This document shows positions 16,210 through 24,404 of a DNA stretch of 64,000 bases, piece after piece. The notes under the pieces are model-generated. The model was not told the origin of the DNA, made no database searches, and saw only the letters and a list, made by a program, of their open reading frames with translations. Every line of letters begins with the position of its first letter. Positions within the stretch are counted from its first letter, which is position 1. The stretch is from Mycolicibacterium canariasense (GTDB lineage: Bacteria; Actinomycetota; Actinomycetes; Mycobacteriales; Mycobacteriaceae), in contig NZ_LQOL01000052.1 of NCBI RefSeq assembly GCF_002101555.1, positions 248,001 to 312,000 on the forward strand, given 5' to 3'. The position numbers were made by a program, and so were the translations under genes.

Positions 16210-16767
16210 ATGGCCCGTTCGAATCCGCTCGTCATCGACATCTCGCGGTTGGGGCGCCGGCCCGGGTCGATGATCACCGTGCACGAGACGGTCCCCGCGC
16301 CGTCGCGCATCGGACTCGACCTCATCCGGATCGAGCAAGGCGCACCGGTGGAGCTGGATCTGCAGATCCAATCGGTGTCCGAGGGCGCGCTGGTGACCGG
16401 CACCGTCTCGGCGCCCACCGCCGGTGAATGCGTGCGCTGCCTGGAACCGATCACCGGGGATGTGAGCATCGACGTCACCGAGCTGTACGCCTATCCCGGC
16501 AGCGCCACCGAAGAGACCACCGAGGCCGACGAGTTCGGCCGCGTGATCGACGACCAGGTCGACATGGAGCAACCGATCGTCGACGCGGTCGGGCTGGCGC
16601 TGCCGTTCACCCCGCTCTGCCGCCCCGACTGCCCCGGATTGTGCCCCGACTGCGGCGTCCCACTCGCATCGGCGGAGCCGGGACATGGGCACGACAAGAT
16701 CGATCCGCGCTGGGCGAAGCTGGCCGGCCTCAAGGAGGATCTGGGCGGCCCCGGAGCCGAGGCGTGA
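16210..16767 (+). CDS. DUF177 (YceD/YlbN-like) protein, Rv2926c-type
   Basis: 185 residues. DUF177 proteins are linked to 23S rRNA/ribosome assembly in bacteria and plants and often precede rpmF. Here, as in other mycobacteria, rnc follows instead. A conserved Cys pair GECVRCLEP lies near residue 78 and a second cluster CRPDCPGLCPDCG near residue 139, giving a likely zinc site. The ATG was chosen by similarity of MARSNPLVIDISRLGRRPGS to family N-termini. It overlaps rnc by GTGA, so the two are translationally coupled. Confidence 0.88.
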   Translation: MARSNPLVIDISRLGRRPGSMITVHETVPAPSRIGLDLIRIEQGAPVELDLQIQSVSEGALVTGTVSAPTAGECVRCLEPITGDVSIDVTELYAYPGSATEETTEADEFGRVIDDQVDMEQPIVDAVGLALPFTPLCRPDCPGLCPDCGVPLASAEPGHGHDKIDPRWAKLAGLKEDLGGPGAEA

Positions 16768-17456
16768 CCGTCGATCGCCTTCCGCTGCTCGACTCGCTCG
16801 GTGTCAGCCTTTCCGACGACCTGCTCACCGTGGCGCTGACCCACCGCAGCTACTCCTACGAGAACGGTGGCCTGCCCACCAATGAGCGCCTGGAATTCTT
16901 GGGTGATGCGGTGCTCGGCCTGACCATCACCGAGGAGCTCTACCACCGCCACCCGGACCGGGCCGAGGGTGATCTGGCCAAGCTGCGCGCCAGCATCGTC
17001 AACACCCAGGCGCTGGCCGACGTCGGCCGTGGGCTCGGTGATCGGGGGTTGGGCGCGTACCTGTTGCTGGGCAAGGGCGAGGAAGGCTCGGGTGGTGCCG
17101 ACAAGTCCAGCATCCTGGCCGACGGTGTGGAATCCCTTTTGGGCGCAATCTATATCGAGCACGGCAACGTGGTGGCCCGGGAGGTCATCCTGCGGTTGTT
17201 CGCCGACCTGCTGGACACCGCGCCCACACTCGGCGCCGGGCTGGACTGGAAGAGCAGCCTGCAGGAACTCACCGTGGCCCGCGGGCTGGGCGCCCCGTCG
17301 TACGGCGTCACGTCCGAGGGCCCCGATCACGACAAGGAGTTCACCGCCGTCGTCGTGGTCGCCGGCACGCAGTACGGCAGGGGTGTGGGGCGCACCAAGA
17401 AGGAAGCGGAGCTCAAGGCCGCGGCGTCGGCCTGGAATGCACTCAAGGATGCCTGA
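16764..17456 (+). CDS. rnc: Ribonuclease III
   Basis: 230-residue RNase III. It cleaves double-stranded RNA and processes rRNA precursors. The catalytic motif NERLEFLGDAVLG and downstream acidic residues (DGVESLLGAIY) are present. The C-terminal dsRNA-binding domain has WKSSLQEL and GRTKKEAELKAAASAW. GTG start overlapping the DUF177 stop by 4 nt; its own end overlaps mutM by 8 nt. It lies in a tight DUF177-rnc-mutM operon. Confidence 0.97.
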   Translation: MTVDRLPLLDSLGVSLSDDLLTVALTHRSYSYENGGLPTNERLEFLGDAVLGLTITEELYHRHPDRAEGDLAKLRASIVNTQALADVGRGLGDRGLGAYLLLGKGEEGSGGADKSSILADGVESLLGAIYIEHGNVVAREVILRLFADLLDTAPTLGAGLDWKSSLQELTVARGLGAPSYGVTSEGPDHDKEFTAVVVVAGTQYGRGVGRTKKEAELKAAASAWNALKDA

Positions 17457-18309
17457 ACTGCCCGAGGTCGAGGTGGTGCGGCGCGGCCTGGACGCCCACA
17501 TCGTCGGCCACCGCATCGCCGAGATCCAGGTGCTGCATCCGCGGGCGGCCCGGCGGCACGAGCCCGGCCAGGCCGATCTGGAGGCGCGCCTGCGCGGCAG
17601 CCGCATCGTCGGCACCGGTCGGCGCGGCAAGTACCTGTGGCTGACGCTGGACGGTGGCGATGCCGTGGTGGTGCACCTGGGGATGAGCGGGCAGATGCTG
17701 CTCGGGCCGATACCGAATCCCGGACACCTGCGGATCGCCGCGATCCTCGACGACGGCACCGAGCTGAGCTTCGTCGACCAGCGCACGTTCGGGGGGTGGA
17801 TGGTGACCGAGATGGCCGGTGAGGTTCCGCTGCCGGTGGCCCATATCGCGCGTGACCCGCTGGACCCGGCCTTCGACCGCGACGGGGTGGTGACGGTGTT
17901 GCGCCGCAAGCACTCCGAGATCAAGCGCCAGCTGCTGGATCAGACGGTGGTGTCCGGGATCGGCAACATCTACGCCGACGAGGCGCTGTGGCGGGCCCGG
18001 GTGTACGGCGGGCGGCTGGCGTCGGGCCTGCCGCGCAAGCAGTTGGCCGAGGTGCTGGACGCGGCCGCCGAGGTGATGACGGCGGCACTGGCTCAGGGCG
18101 GTACCTCGTTCGACTCGCTGTATGTCAACGTCAACGGCGAGTCCGGATACTTCGACCGCTCACTGGACGCCTACGGCCGCGTGGACCTGCCGTGTCGCCG
18201 CTGCGGTGCGGTGATGCGGCGGGAGAAGTTCATGAACCGCTCGTCGTTCTACTGCCCGAAATGCCAGCCGCCGCCGCGGGTGCGGCGGTCGGCTACTGCT
18301 GCTTGTTGA
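17449..18309 (+). CDS. mutM: Formamidopyrimidine-DNA glycosylase
   Basis: Fpg/MutM, 286 residues, base-excision repair of 8-oxoguanine. Catalytic Pro2 and Glu3 in MPELPEVEVV, the beta-hairpin Lys in GRRGKYLWL, the H2TH region around LLDQTVVSGIGNIYADEALW, and a zinc finger with CRRCG and CPKCQ near the C-terminus are all intact. The last 17 nt overlap the 3' end of a convergent membrane protein gene. The short C-terminal tail PPPRVRRSATAAC is extra relative to most homologues. Confidence 0.97.
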   Translation: MPELPEVEVVRRGLDAHIVGHRIAEIQVLHPRAARRHEPGQADLEARLRGSRIVGTGRRGKYLWLTLDGGDAVVVHLGMSGQMLLGPIPNPGHLRIAAILDDGTELSFVDQRTFGGWMVTEMAGEVPLPVAHIARDPLDPAFDRDGVVTVLRRKHSEIKRQLLDQTVVSGIGNIYADEALWRARVYGGRLASGLPRKQLAEVLDAAAEVMTAALAQGGTSFDSLYVNVNGESGYFDRSLDAYGRVDLPCRRCGAVMRREKFMNRSSFYCPKCQPPPRVRRSATAAC

Positions 18310-18964
18310 ATTCGGCGGCCGCGGACATGCACACCTTCCACTGACCGGACTCCTTGCGGAAGTAGGCGGTGTCGAAGGGGCCGCCGGCGTTCATGTGGGC
18401 CGAGGCCACGTCGCCCTTCACCTTGATGTCGGTGGCGGTCACCTCGGTGTTGGGGGCGCTGCTGCTGGGAATCTCGATGCCCTGCAGGATTTCGCCGAGC
18501 TGACCGAGCGCGCCGAACATCCCGGCCTCGGCCTTGCAGAAGTACTGCGCCAGGTCGGTGAACTTGCCCGAGCTGCCCGCCGCGTTGAAATCCTGGACCA
18601 GTTGCTTGATCTCGCGTTCGTCCTTGGAGGCTTGCGACGTCCCGCCCGAGCGCAGCAACAGCACCCCGCCGACCACCAGGACGGCGATCATCAGCACCGC
18701 AGCGATACCGCCGCCGATGAGCCAGCCGCGGTTGCCGGCGGGTCGCGGCGGCGCCGGGTAGGGGTACGGGTACGGGTAGCCGCCTTGCGGTGGGGTGCCG
18801 TAGCCGCCTTGCGGTGGGACGCCGTAGCCGCCTTGCGGCGGGGTGCCGTACGGCGGGTAGGCGGGGTACGGCACGGCGGCCGGCGGCTGCTGCGGATCCC
18901 ACGGGCCCTGGGGTCCGTAGGGATCCGGCTGCTGTCCAGGCTGGGAGGGCGGCTGGTACGTCAC
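18293..18964 (-). CDS. Proline/glycine-rich single-pass membrane protein, unknown function
   Basis: 223 residues. The cytoplasmic N-terminus is rich in Pro, Gly, Tyr and Gln and holds a three-copy GGYG(T/V)PPQ repeat. One membrane helix follows (about residues 84-108, WLIGGGIAAVLMIAVLVVGG), then an extracytoplasmic domain of about 115 residues that looks like the small NTF2/DUF4878-type domains of actinobacterial lipoproteins, with two Cys (YFCKAE, WKVCMS) that could pair. I recognise no specific function. The gene is convergent with mutM (17-nt overlap) and divergent from osmC. Confidence 0.75.
   Translation of the reverse strand: MTYQPPSQPGQQPDPYGPQGPWDPQQPPAAVPYPAYPPYGTPPQGGYGVPPQGGYGTPPQGGYPYPYPYPAPPRPAGNRGWLIGGGIAAVLMIAVLVVGGVLLLRSGGTSQASKDEREIKQLVQDFNAAGSSGKFTDLAQYFCKAEAGMFGALGQLGEILQGIEIPSSSAPNTEVTATDIKVKGDVASAHMNAGGPFDTAYFRKESGQWKVCMSAAAEFNKQQ
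18777..18848. repeat. Three tandem 24-bp repeats inside a coding region
   Basis: Units 18777-18800, 18801-18824 and 18825-18848 differ by 1-3 bases and encode the GGYGxPPQ peptide repeat of the membrane protein on the minus strand. Such units expand and contract by slippage. Confidence 0.85.
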
Positions 18965-19053
18965 GGTGTTTGCTCCTGGAGGTGTTGCACTTCACCCTAA
19001 CGCGGGGCAGGGCCGGCAGCGCGGAACCGCACGTAGGGAGTAGGAATGACGTC

Positions 19054-19473
19054 ATGACAGAACTGTGGGTCGAGCGCACCGGGGTGCGCCGCTACACCGG
19101 TCGCAGCTCCCGCGGCGCCGAGGTGCTGGTCGGATCCGAGGACGTCGAGGGTGTGTTCACCCCCGGCGAGCTGCTGAAGATCGCGCTGGCCGCGTGCAGC
19201 GGGATGAGCAGCGACCAGCCGCTGCGCCGCCGGCTCGGCGACGACTACGCCGCCACCATCCGGGTGTCCGGTCCCGCCGACCGGGAGCAGGAGCGCTACC
19301 CGCTGCTGTCGGAGAAGCTGGAGGTCGACCTGTCCGGGTTGTCCGAGGACGAGGTGAAGCGGCTGCTGGTGGTGGTGGAGCGGGCCATCGACCAGGTGTG
19401 CACGGTGGGCCGCACGCTGAAATCGGGCACCGAGGTGAAGTTCGAGATCGACACCCATGAGCGCCGAGCCTGA
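19054..19473 (+). CDS. OsmC/Ohr-family protein (Rv2923c-type)
   Basis: 139-residue OsmC-like peroxidase-fold protein. Two conserved Cys occur in ALAACSGM and DQVCTVGRTLKSG, the usual thiol pair for organic hydroperoxide reduction. ATG 19054 starts MTELWVERTG; an upstream ATG at 19046 is out of frame. The end overlaps acyP by 17 nt, so the two are probably one operon. Substrate not determined. Confidence 0.9.
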   Translation: MTELWVERTGVRRYTGRSSRGAEVLVGSEDVEGVFTPGELLKIALAACSGMSSDQPLRRRLGDDYAATIRVSGPADREQERYPLLSEKLEVDLSGLSEDEVKRLLVVVERAIDQVCTVGRTLKSGTEVKFEIDTHERRA

Positions 19474-19741
19474 TGTCCGCCTGAACGCCTGGGTGCACGG
19501 GCATGTGCAGGGCGTCGGCTTCCGGTGGTGGACCCGCTCGCGGGCCCTCGAACTGGGCCTGACCGGGTTCGCCTCCAACCGGCCCGACGGCCGGGTGTAC
19601 GTGGTCGCCCAGGGCCCGCGGGCTGCGTGCGAGCGGCTGCTGGAGCTGCTGCGCGGCGGTGACACGCCGGGCTCGGTGGACACCGTGGTGGCGGACTGGG
19701 CCGACGCGGGTGAGCAGATCCCGGGCTTCACCGAGCGTTAA
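19457..19741 (+). CDS. acyP: Acylphosphatase
   Basis: 94-residue acylphosphatase, hydrolysing carboxyl-phosphate bonds. Signature VHGHVQGVGFRWWTR contains the phosphate-binding loop and catalytic Arg; the catalytic Asn is in LTGFASNRPDGRVYV. It overlaps the end of osmC and is followed 26 nt later by smc, the arrangement found in most mycobacteria. Confidence 0.95.
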   Translation: MSAEPDVRLNAWVHGHVQGVGFRWWTRSRALELGLTGFASNRPDGRVYVVAQGPRAACERLLELLRGGDTPGSVDTVVADWADAGEQIPGFTER

Positions 19742-19753
19742 CGCCCGCGACGG

Positions 19754-19759
19754 TAGGGT
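19754..19759 (+). promoter_or_regulatory. -10 box for smc
   Basis: TAGGGT, 8 nt before the smc ATG at 19768, consistent with leaderless smc transcription separate from acyP. Confidence 0.4.
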
Positions 19760-19767
19760 TACCCGTC

Positions 19768-22700
19768 ATGCATTTGAAGAGTCTCACGCTGAAGGGCTTC
19801 AAGTCCTTCGCCGCGGCGACGACTCTGCGCTTCGAACCGGGTATCACCTGCGTCGTCGGGCCCAACGGCTCGGGCAAGTCCAACGTCGTCGACGCCCTGA
19901 CCTGGGTGATGGGGGAGCAGGGCGCCAAGACGCTGCGCGGGGGCAAGATGGAGGACGTCATCTTCGCCGGCACGTCCTCGCGGGCGCCGTTGGGCCGCGC
20001 CGAGGTCACGCTGACCATCGACAACTCCGACAACGCGCTGCCCATCGAATACTCCGAGGTATCCATCACCCGGCGGATGTTCCGGGACGGCGCGGGTGAA
20101 TACGAGATCAACGGCAGCAGTTGCCGTTTGATGGATGTACAGGAGTTGCTGAGCGACTCCGGCATCGGTCGCGAGATGCACGTCATCGTGGGGCAGGGCA
20201 AGCTTTCCGAGATCCTGGAGTCCCGGCCCGAGGACCGCCGCGCCTTCATCGAGGAGGCCGCCGGGGTGCTCAAGCACCGCAAGCGCAAAGAGAAGGCGGT
20301 GCGCAAGCTCGATTCCATGCAGGCCAACCTGGCCCGGCTCACCGACCTCACCACCGAGCTGCGCCGCCAGCTCAAGCCGCTGGGCCGCCAGGCCGAGATG
20401 GCCCGCCGGGCCCAGACCATCCAGGCCGACCTGCGCGATGCCCGGCTGCGGCTGGCCGCCGACGACCTGGTCACCCGGCAAACCGAGTTCAACGACACCA
20501 ACCAGGCCGAGACCACCCTGCGCCGCGAACACGACGAGGTCAGCACGCGGTTGGAGGCCGCCACGCTGGAGCTGACCGCTCACGAGGCGGCCGTCACCGA
20601 GTTGTCCCAGCGCGCCGAAGCCGCCCAGCAGACCTGGTTCCGGCTGTCTGCGCTCGCCGAGCGGGTCAGCGCGACGGTGCGCATCGCCACCGAGCGCACC
20701 CAGTTGTTGGACTCGGCGCCGGAACCGACGCCGGGGCGGGATCCCGACGCGCTGGAAGCCGAGGCCGACCTGGTGGCCGAGGAGGAGCGCCAACTGCTCG
20801 AGGAGCTGGAGGAGTCGCGCTACGCGCTGGAGGCGGCCCGCGCCGAGCTGGCCGAGCGCGAGCGGGTGGCCGCCGAGGCCGAACGGGCGCAGCGGGCCGC
20901 CGCCCGCGCCGAGGCCGACCGCCGAGAGGGCCTGGCCCGGTTGTCCGGTCAGGTCGACACCATGCGCACCCGCGTCGAATCGACCGACGACGGAATCGCC
21001 CGGCTCACCGCCCGGATCGAGGAAGCGGCGGCCCGGGTCGAGCACGCCCAGGCCGAATTCGAACTGGTCCAGGCCAAGGTGGGCGAACTCGACGAGGGCG
21101 AGGTCGGCCTCGACGATCAGCACGACCGGTCGGTGGCCGCGCTGCGGCTGGCCGACGAACGCGTCGCCGAATTGCAGGCCGCCGAGCGCAGCGCCGAACG
21201 CCAGGTGGTGTCGCTGCAGGCCCGCATCGACGCGTTGGCGGTGGGCCTGGAGCGCAAGGACGGTGCCGCGTGGTTGGCCGAAAACCACGGCAGCAACGGC
21301 CTTTTCGGCTCCATCGCCAAGCTCGTGCGGGTGCGTGAAGGGTTCGAGGTGGCGGTCGCCACCGTGCTGGGGTCGGCCGCCGACGCGCTGGCCGCCGAGA
21401 ACCCGGGCGCCGCGCGCGCCGCGGTGGCCGCGCTGAAGGAGGCCGACGGCGGCCGGGCGGCGATCGTGTTGGGTGACTGGCCGGTGACCGCGCGGCCCCA
21501 CTCCGGCGCACTCGACCACGCTGGGCGCTGGGCGTTGGATCTGGTGGAGGTCCCGGACCGGTTGCGCGGTGCGATCACCGCGCTGCTGGCCGACGTGGTG
21601 GTGCTCGACGACCTGTCGCACGCCCTGGATTTCGTTGCCGCGCAGCCACATCTGCGTGCAGTGACCGTCGACGGTGACCTGGTCGGTGCCGGCTGGGTGA
21701 GTGGTGGTTCGGACCGCAAGGTGTCGACGCTGGAGATCGCGTCGGAGATCGAGAAGGCCCGCACCGAGCTGACCGCCGTCGAGCGGCAGAGCGCCGAGCT
21801 GACCGCCGCGCTGGCCGGGGCCATGCAGGAGCAGCGGGCCCGGCAGGACGCCGCCGAACAGGCACTGGCCGCGCTCAACGAGTCCGACGCCGCGATCTCG
21901 GCGATCTACGAACAGCTCGGCCGGCTGGGCCAGGAAGCCCGCAACGCCGACGCCGAGTGGCAACGACTGATCAAGCAGCGTGACGAACTGGAGACCGGCC
22001 GCGTCGCCGCCGTCGAGGAACTGACCGAGCTGGAGACCCGGCTGCACAACGCGCAGCAGGAACCGATGTTCGAGGCCGAGCAGGTCGATCGGCAGGAGAC
22101 CACCGTCGCCGCCGACGCGGCGCGCGCCACCGAGGTGGAGGCCCGGCTCGCCGTTCGTACCGCCGAGGAACGGGCGAATGCCGTTCGGGGCCGGGCAGAT
22201 TCGTTGCGCCGCGCGGCCGCCGCCGAACGGGAGGCCCGGGCCCGGGCGCTGCGGGCGCGGGAGGCCCGCGAGTACGCCGCGACCGTCGCGGCCGCGGTGG
22301 CCGAGTCCGGCCGGCTCGTCGCCGCGCGGCTGGGCGCCACGGTGGCCGCCGCGTCACGGATCCGCGACGAACTGGCCACCGAACGCCGGCTGCGCGCCGA
22401 GGCGTTGAGCCGCGCGCGCACCGAAGTCACCGAACTGGGCGCCAGGATCACGGCCCTGACCGATTCGCTGCACCGCGACGAGGTCGCCAAAGCCCAAGCG
22501 GCCCTTCGCATCGAGCAGCTGGAGCAGCAGGCCCTCGAGCAGTTCGGCCTGGCCGCCGCCGATCTGATCGCCGAGTACGGCCCGCACATCCCGTTGCCGC
22601 CGACGGAGCTGGAACTGGCCGAGTACGAGCAGGCCAAGGAGCGCGGGGAGCAGGTGACCGCCCCAGCCCCCATGCCGTTCGACCGGCCCACCCAGGAGCG

Positions 22701-23349
22701 CCGCGCCAAGAAGGCCGAGCGGGAACTCGCCGAGCTGGGCCGGGTCAACCCGCTGGCGTTGGAGGAGTTCGCCGCGCTGGAGGAGCGCTACAACTTCCTG
22801 TCCACCCAGCTGGAGGACGTGAAGGCCGCCCGCAAGGACCTGATGGACGTCATCGAGGAGGTCGACGCGCGCATTCTGACGGTGTTCGCCGAGGCCTATG
22901 CCGACGTGGAACGCGAGTTCAGCCAGGTGTTCGCGTCGCTGTTCCCGGGCGGTGAGGGTCGGCTGTTGCTGACCAATCCGGAGGACATGCTCACCACCGG
23001 AATCGAGGTGGAGGCCCGCCCGCCGGGCAAGAAGGTCAAGCGGCTCTCGCTGCTGTCCGGTGGTGAGAAATCGCTGACCGCGGTGGCCATGCTGGTGGCC
23101 ATCTTCCGGGCCCGGCCGTCACCGTTCTACATCATGGACGAGGTCGAGGCCGCGCTGGACGACGTGAACCTGCGTCGGCTGCTGGGTCTGTTCGAGCAGC
23201 TGCGGGAGCGTTCGCAGCTGATCGTCATCACCCACCAGAAGCCGACCATGGAGATCGCCGACGCGTTGTACGGCGTCACCATGCAGGGCGACGGCATCAC
23301 CCAGGTGATCTCGCAGCGGATGCGCGGCGAACAACTGGTCAGCCCGTAG
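19768..23349 (+). CDS. smc: Chromosome segregation protein SMC
   Basis: Full-length SMC, 1193 residues, the core of the ScpAB-condensin. The N-terminal ATPase half has Walker A VVGPNGSGKSNVVDALTWV and the Q-loop. Two long coiled coils, rich in Ala, Glu and Arg, flank a hinge at roughly residues 505-660 (IAKLVRVREGFEVAVATVLG ... GAGWVSGGS). The C-terminal half has the ABC signature LSLLSGGEKSLTAVAML and Walker B FYIMDEVEAALDD. ATG start. The last 11 nt overlap the convergent fni gene. Confidence 0.98.
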   Translation: MHLKSLTLKGFKSFAAATTLRFEPGITCVVGPNGSGKSNVVDALTWVMGEQGAKTLRGGKMEDVIFAGTSSRAPLGRAEVTLTIDNSDNALPIEYSEVSITRRMFRDGAGEYEINGSSCRLMDVQELLSDSGIGREMHVIVGQGKLSEILESRPEDRRAFIEEAAGVLKHRKRKEKAVRKLDSMQANLARLTDLTTELRRQLKPLGRQAEMARRAQTIQADLRDARLRLAADDLVTRQTEFNDTNQAETTLRREHDEVSTRLEAATLELTAHEAAVTELSQRAEAAQQTWFRLSALAERVSATVRIATERTQLLDSAPEPTPGRDPDALEAEADLVAEEERQLLEELEESRYALEAARAELAERERVAAEAERAQRAAARAEADRREGLARLSGQVDTMRTRVESTDDGIARLTARIEEAAARVEHAQAEFELVQAKVGELDEGEVGLDDQHDRSVAALRLADERVAELQAAERSAERQVVSLQARIDALAVGLERKDGAAWLAENHGSNGLFGSIAKLVRVREGFEVAVATVLGSAADALAAENPGAARAAVAALKEADGGRAAIVLGDWPVTARPHSGALDHAGRWALDLVEVPDRLRGAITALLADVVVLDDLSHALDFVAAQPHLRAVTVDGDLVGAGWVSGGSDRKVSTLEIASEIEKARTELTAVERQSAELTAALAGAMQEQRARQDAAEQALAALNESDAAISAIYEQLGRLGQEARNADAEWQRLIKQRDELETGRVAAVEELTELETRLHNAQQEPMFEAEQVDRQETTVAADAARATEVEARLAVRTAEERANAVRGRADSLRRAAAAEREARARALRAREAREYAATVAAAVAESGRLVAARLGATVAAASRIRDELATERRLRAEALSRARTEVTELGARITALTDSLHRDEVAKAQAALRIEQLEQQALEQFGLAAADLIAEYGPHIPLPPTELELAEYEQAKERGEQVTAPAPMPFDRPTQERRAKKAERELAELGRVNPLALEEFAALEERYNFLSTQLEDVKAARKDLMDVIEEVDARILTVFAEAYADVEREFSQVFASLFPGGEGRLLLTNPEDMLTTGIEVEARPPGKKVKRLSLLSGGEKSLTAVAMLVAIFRARPSPFYIMDEVEAALDDVNLRRLLGLFEQLRERSQLIVITHQKPTMEIADALYGVTMQGDGITQVISQRMRGEQLVSP

Positions 23350-24379
23350 CGGTCACCCCGATCTCGCGCAGGCCGGCCAGATCGGCGGCACCGCAGCCGT
23401 GCAGGCAGATGCGCAGCTCGGCGATGAAGCGTTGTAGCCAATCCTGCACGGCGGCAGCGGATTCGATCGCGGGCACCAGCAGCGGCCGGGCGACGGCCAC
23501 CACGTCGGCGCCCAGCGCGATCGCCTTGGCGGCGTCCATGCCGGTGCGGATGCCGCCGGAGGCCACCAACGGCATGCCCGGTAACGTGCGCCGCACCTCG
23601 ACCAGCGCCTGGGCGGTCGGGATACCCCACTCCGCCAGCTCGGGGTCGTTGATCCGTCCGTAGCGCACGAACTGTTCCACCCGGGCCCACGAGGTGCCAC
23701 CGGCGCCGGCCACGTCGACGGCCGCGATCGGCACGTCGGTCAGCGCAGCGGCCGCGGCTGCCCCGATGCCGTGGCCGACCTCCTTCAGCAGCACCGGATA
23801 GCCGATGGCCGCGGTCAGCTCGCGCAGCCGGTCCACCGAGCCGGTGAAGTCGGTGTCGCCGCCGTGCTGCATTGCTTCTTGCAGTGGGTTGGTGTGCACC
23901 GCAACGGCATTCGCGCCCACCTGACCGAGCGCCGCCCGCAGGTCGGGCACCACGTCGGGCCGTAACTGGGCCAGCCCGATATTGCCGACCAGCAGCACGT
24001 CCGGTGCCACCTCCCGGACCCGGAAGGTGCTGTCGGCATCGCCGAGCATGACCCGCTGTGAACCGAGCATCATGCCGATCCCCAGCGCCTGGGCGGCGCT
24101 GGCCAGGTTGCGGTTGATGGTGCCGGACAGTTCCGAACCACCGGTCATCGACCCGATCAGCACCGGCGCCCGCAGCCCGACGCCGAGGAAATCGGTACTC
24201 AGGTCGATCTCGCCGAGGTTGGTCTGGGTGAGCGCGTTGTAGGGCAGTCGGTAGCGCTCCAGACCCGTGCGCACGGTCTGATATTCGACCGGCTCGGACA
24301 GGCAGACGTCGATATGGCGGCGTTTGCGCACTTGGATGGCGTCGGCGGGGGTGGCCGAGAAGCCGGGGCCGATCGTCAT
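23339..24379 (-). CDS. fni: Type 2 isopentenyl-diphosphate delta-isomerase
   Basis: FMN-dependent IDI-2, 346 residues, interconverting IPP and DMAPP for isoprenoid synthesis. TIM-barrel motifs: RKRRHIDVCL at the N-terminus, PVLIGSMTGGS, MMLGSQRVML, HTNPLQEAMQHGGDTDF, VLLKEVGHGI, DVAGAGGTSWARVE and SGGIRTGMDAAKAIALGAD. ATG at 24377-24379 gives MTIGPGFSATP; longer in-frame starts would run into ftsY. It sits between smc and ftsY, which are adjacent in M. tuberculosis, and is divergent from ftsY and convergent with smc. Confidence 0.94.
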   Translation of the reverse strand: MTIGPGFSATPADAIQVRKRRHIDVCLSEPVEYQTVRTGLERYRLPYNALTQTNLGEIDLSTDFLGVGLRAPVLIGSMTGGSELSGTINRNLASAAQALGIGMMLGSQRVMLGDADSTFRVREVAPDVLLVGNIGLAQLRPDVVPDLRAALGQVGANAVAVHTNPLQEAMQHGGDTDFTGSVDRLRELTAAIGYPVLLKEVGHGIGAAAAAALTDVPIAAVDVAGAGGTSWARVEQFVRYGRINDPELAEWGIPTAQALVEVRRTLPGMPLVASGGIRTGMDAAKAIALGADVVAVARPLLVPAIESAAAVQDWLQRFIAELRICLHGCGAADLAGLREIGVTATG

Positions 24380-24392
24380 CGGGTCGCCCTGA

Positions 24393-24398
24393 GACAAT
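24393..24398 (+). promoter_or_regulatory. -10 box for leaderless ftsY
   Basis: GACAAT, 6 nt before the GTG at 24405, giving a predicted start at the GTG. It lies in the 25-nt gap between the divergent fni and ftsY starts. Confidence 0.4.
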
Positions 24399-24404
24399 GG
24401 CGGC

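Noticed and set aside
18777..18848. Regular 24-bp repeats as a CRISPR array
   Set aside because: The units are contiguous without spacers and encode a Gly/Tyr/Pro peptide repeat in frame.
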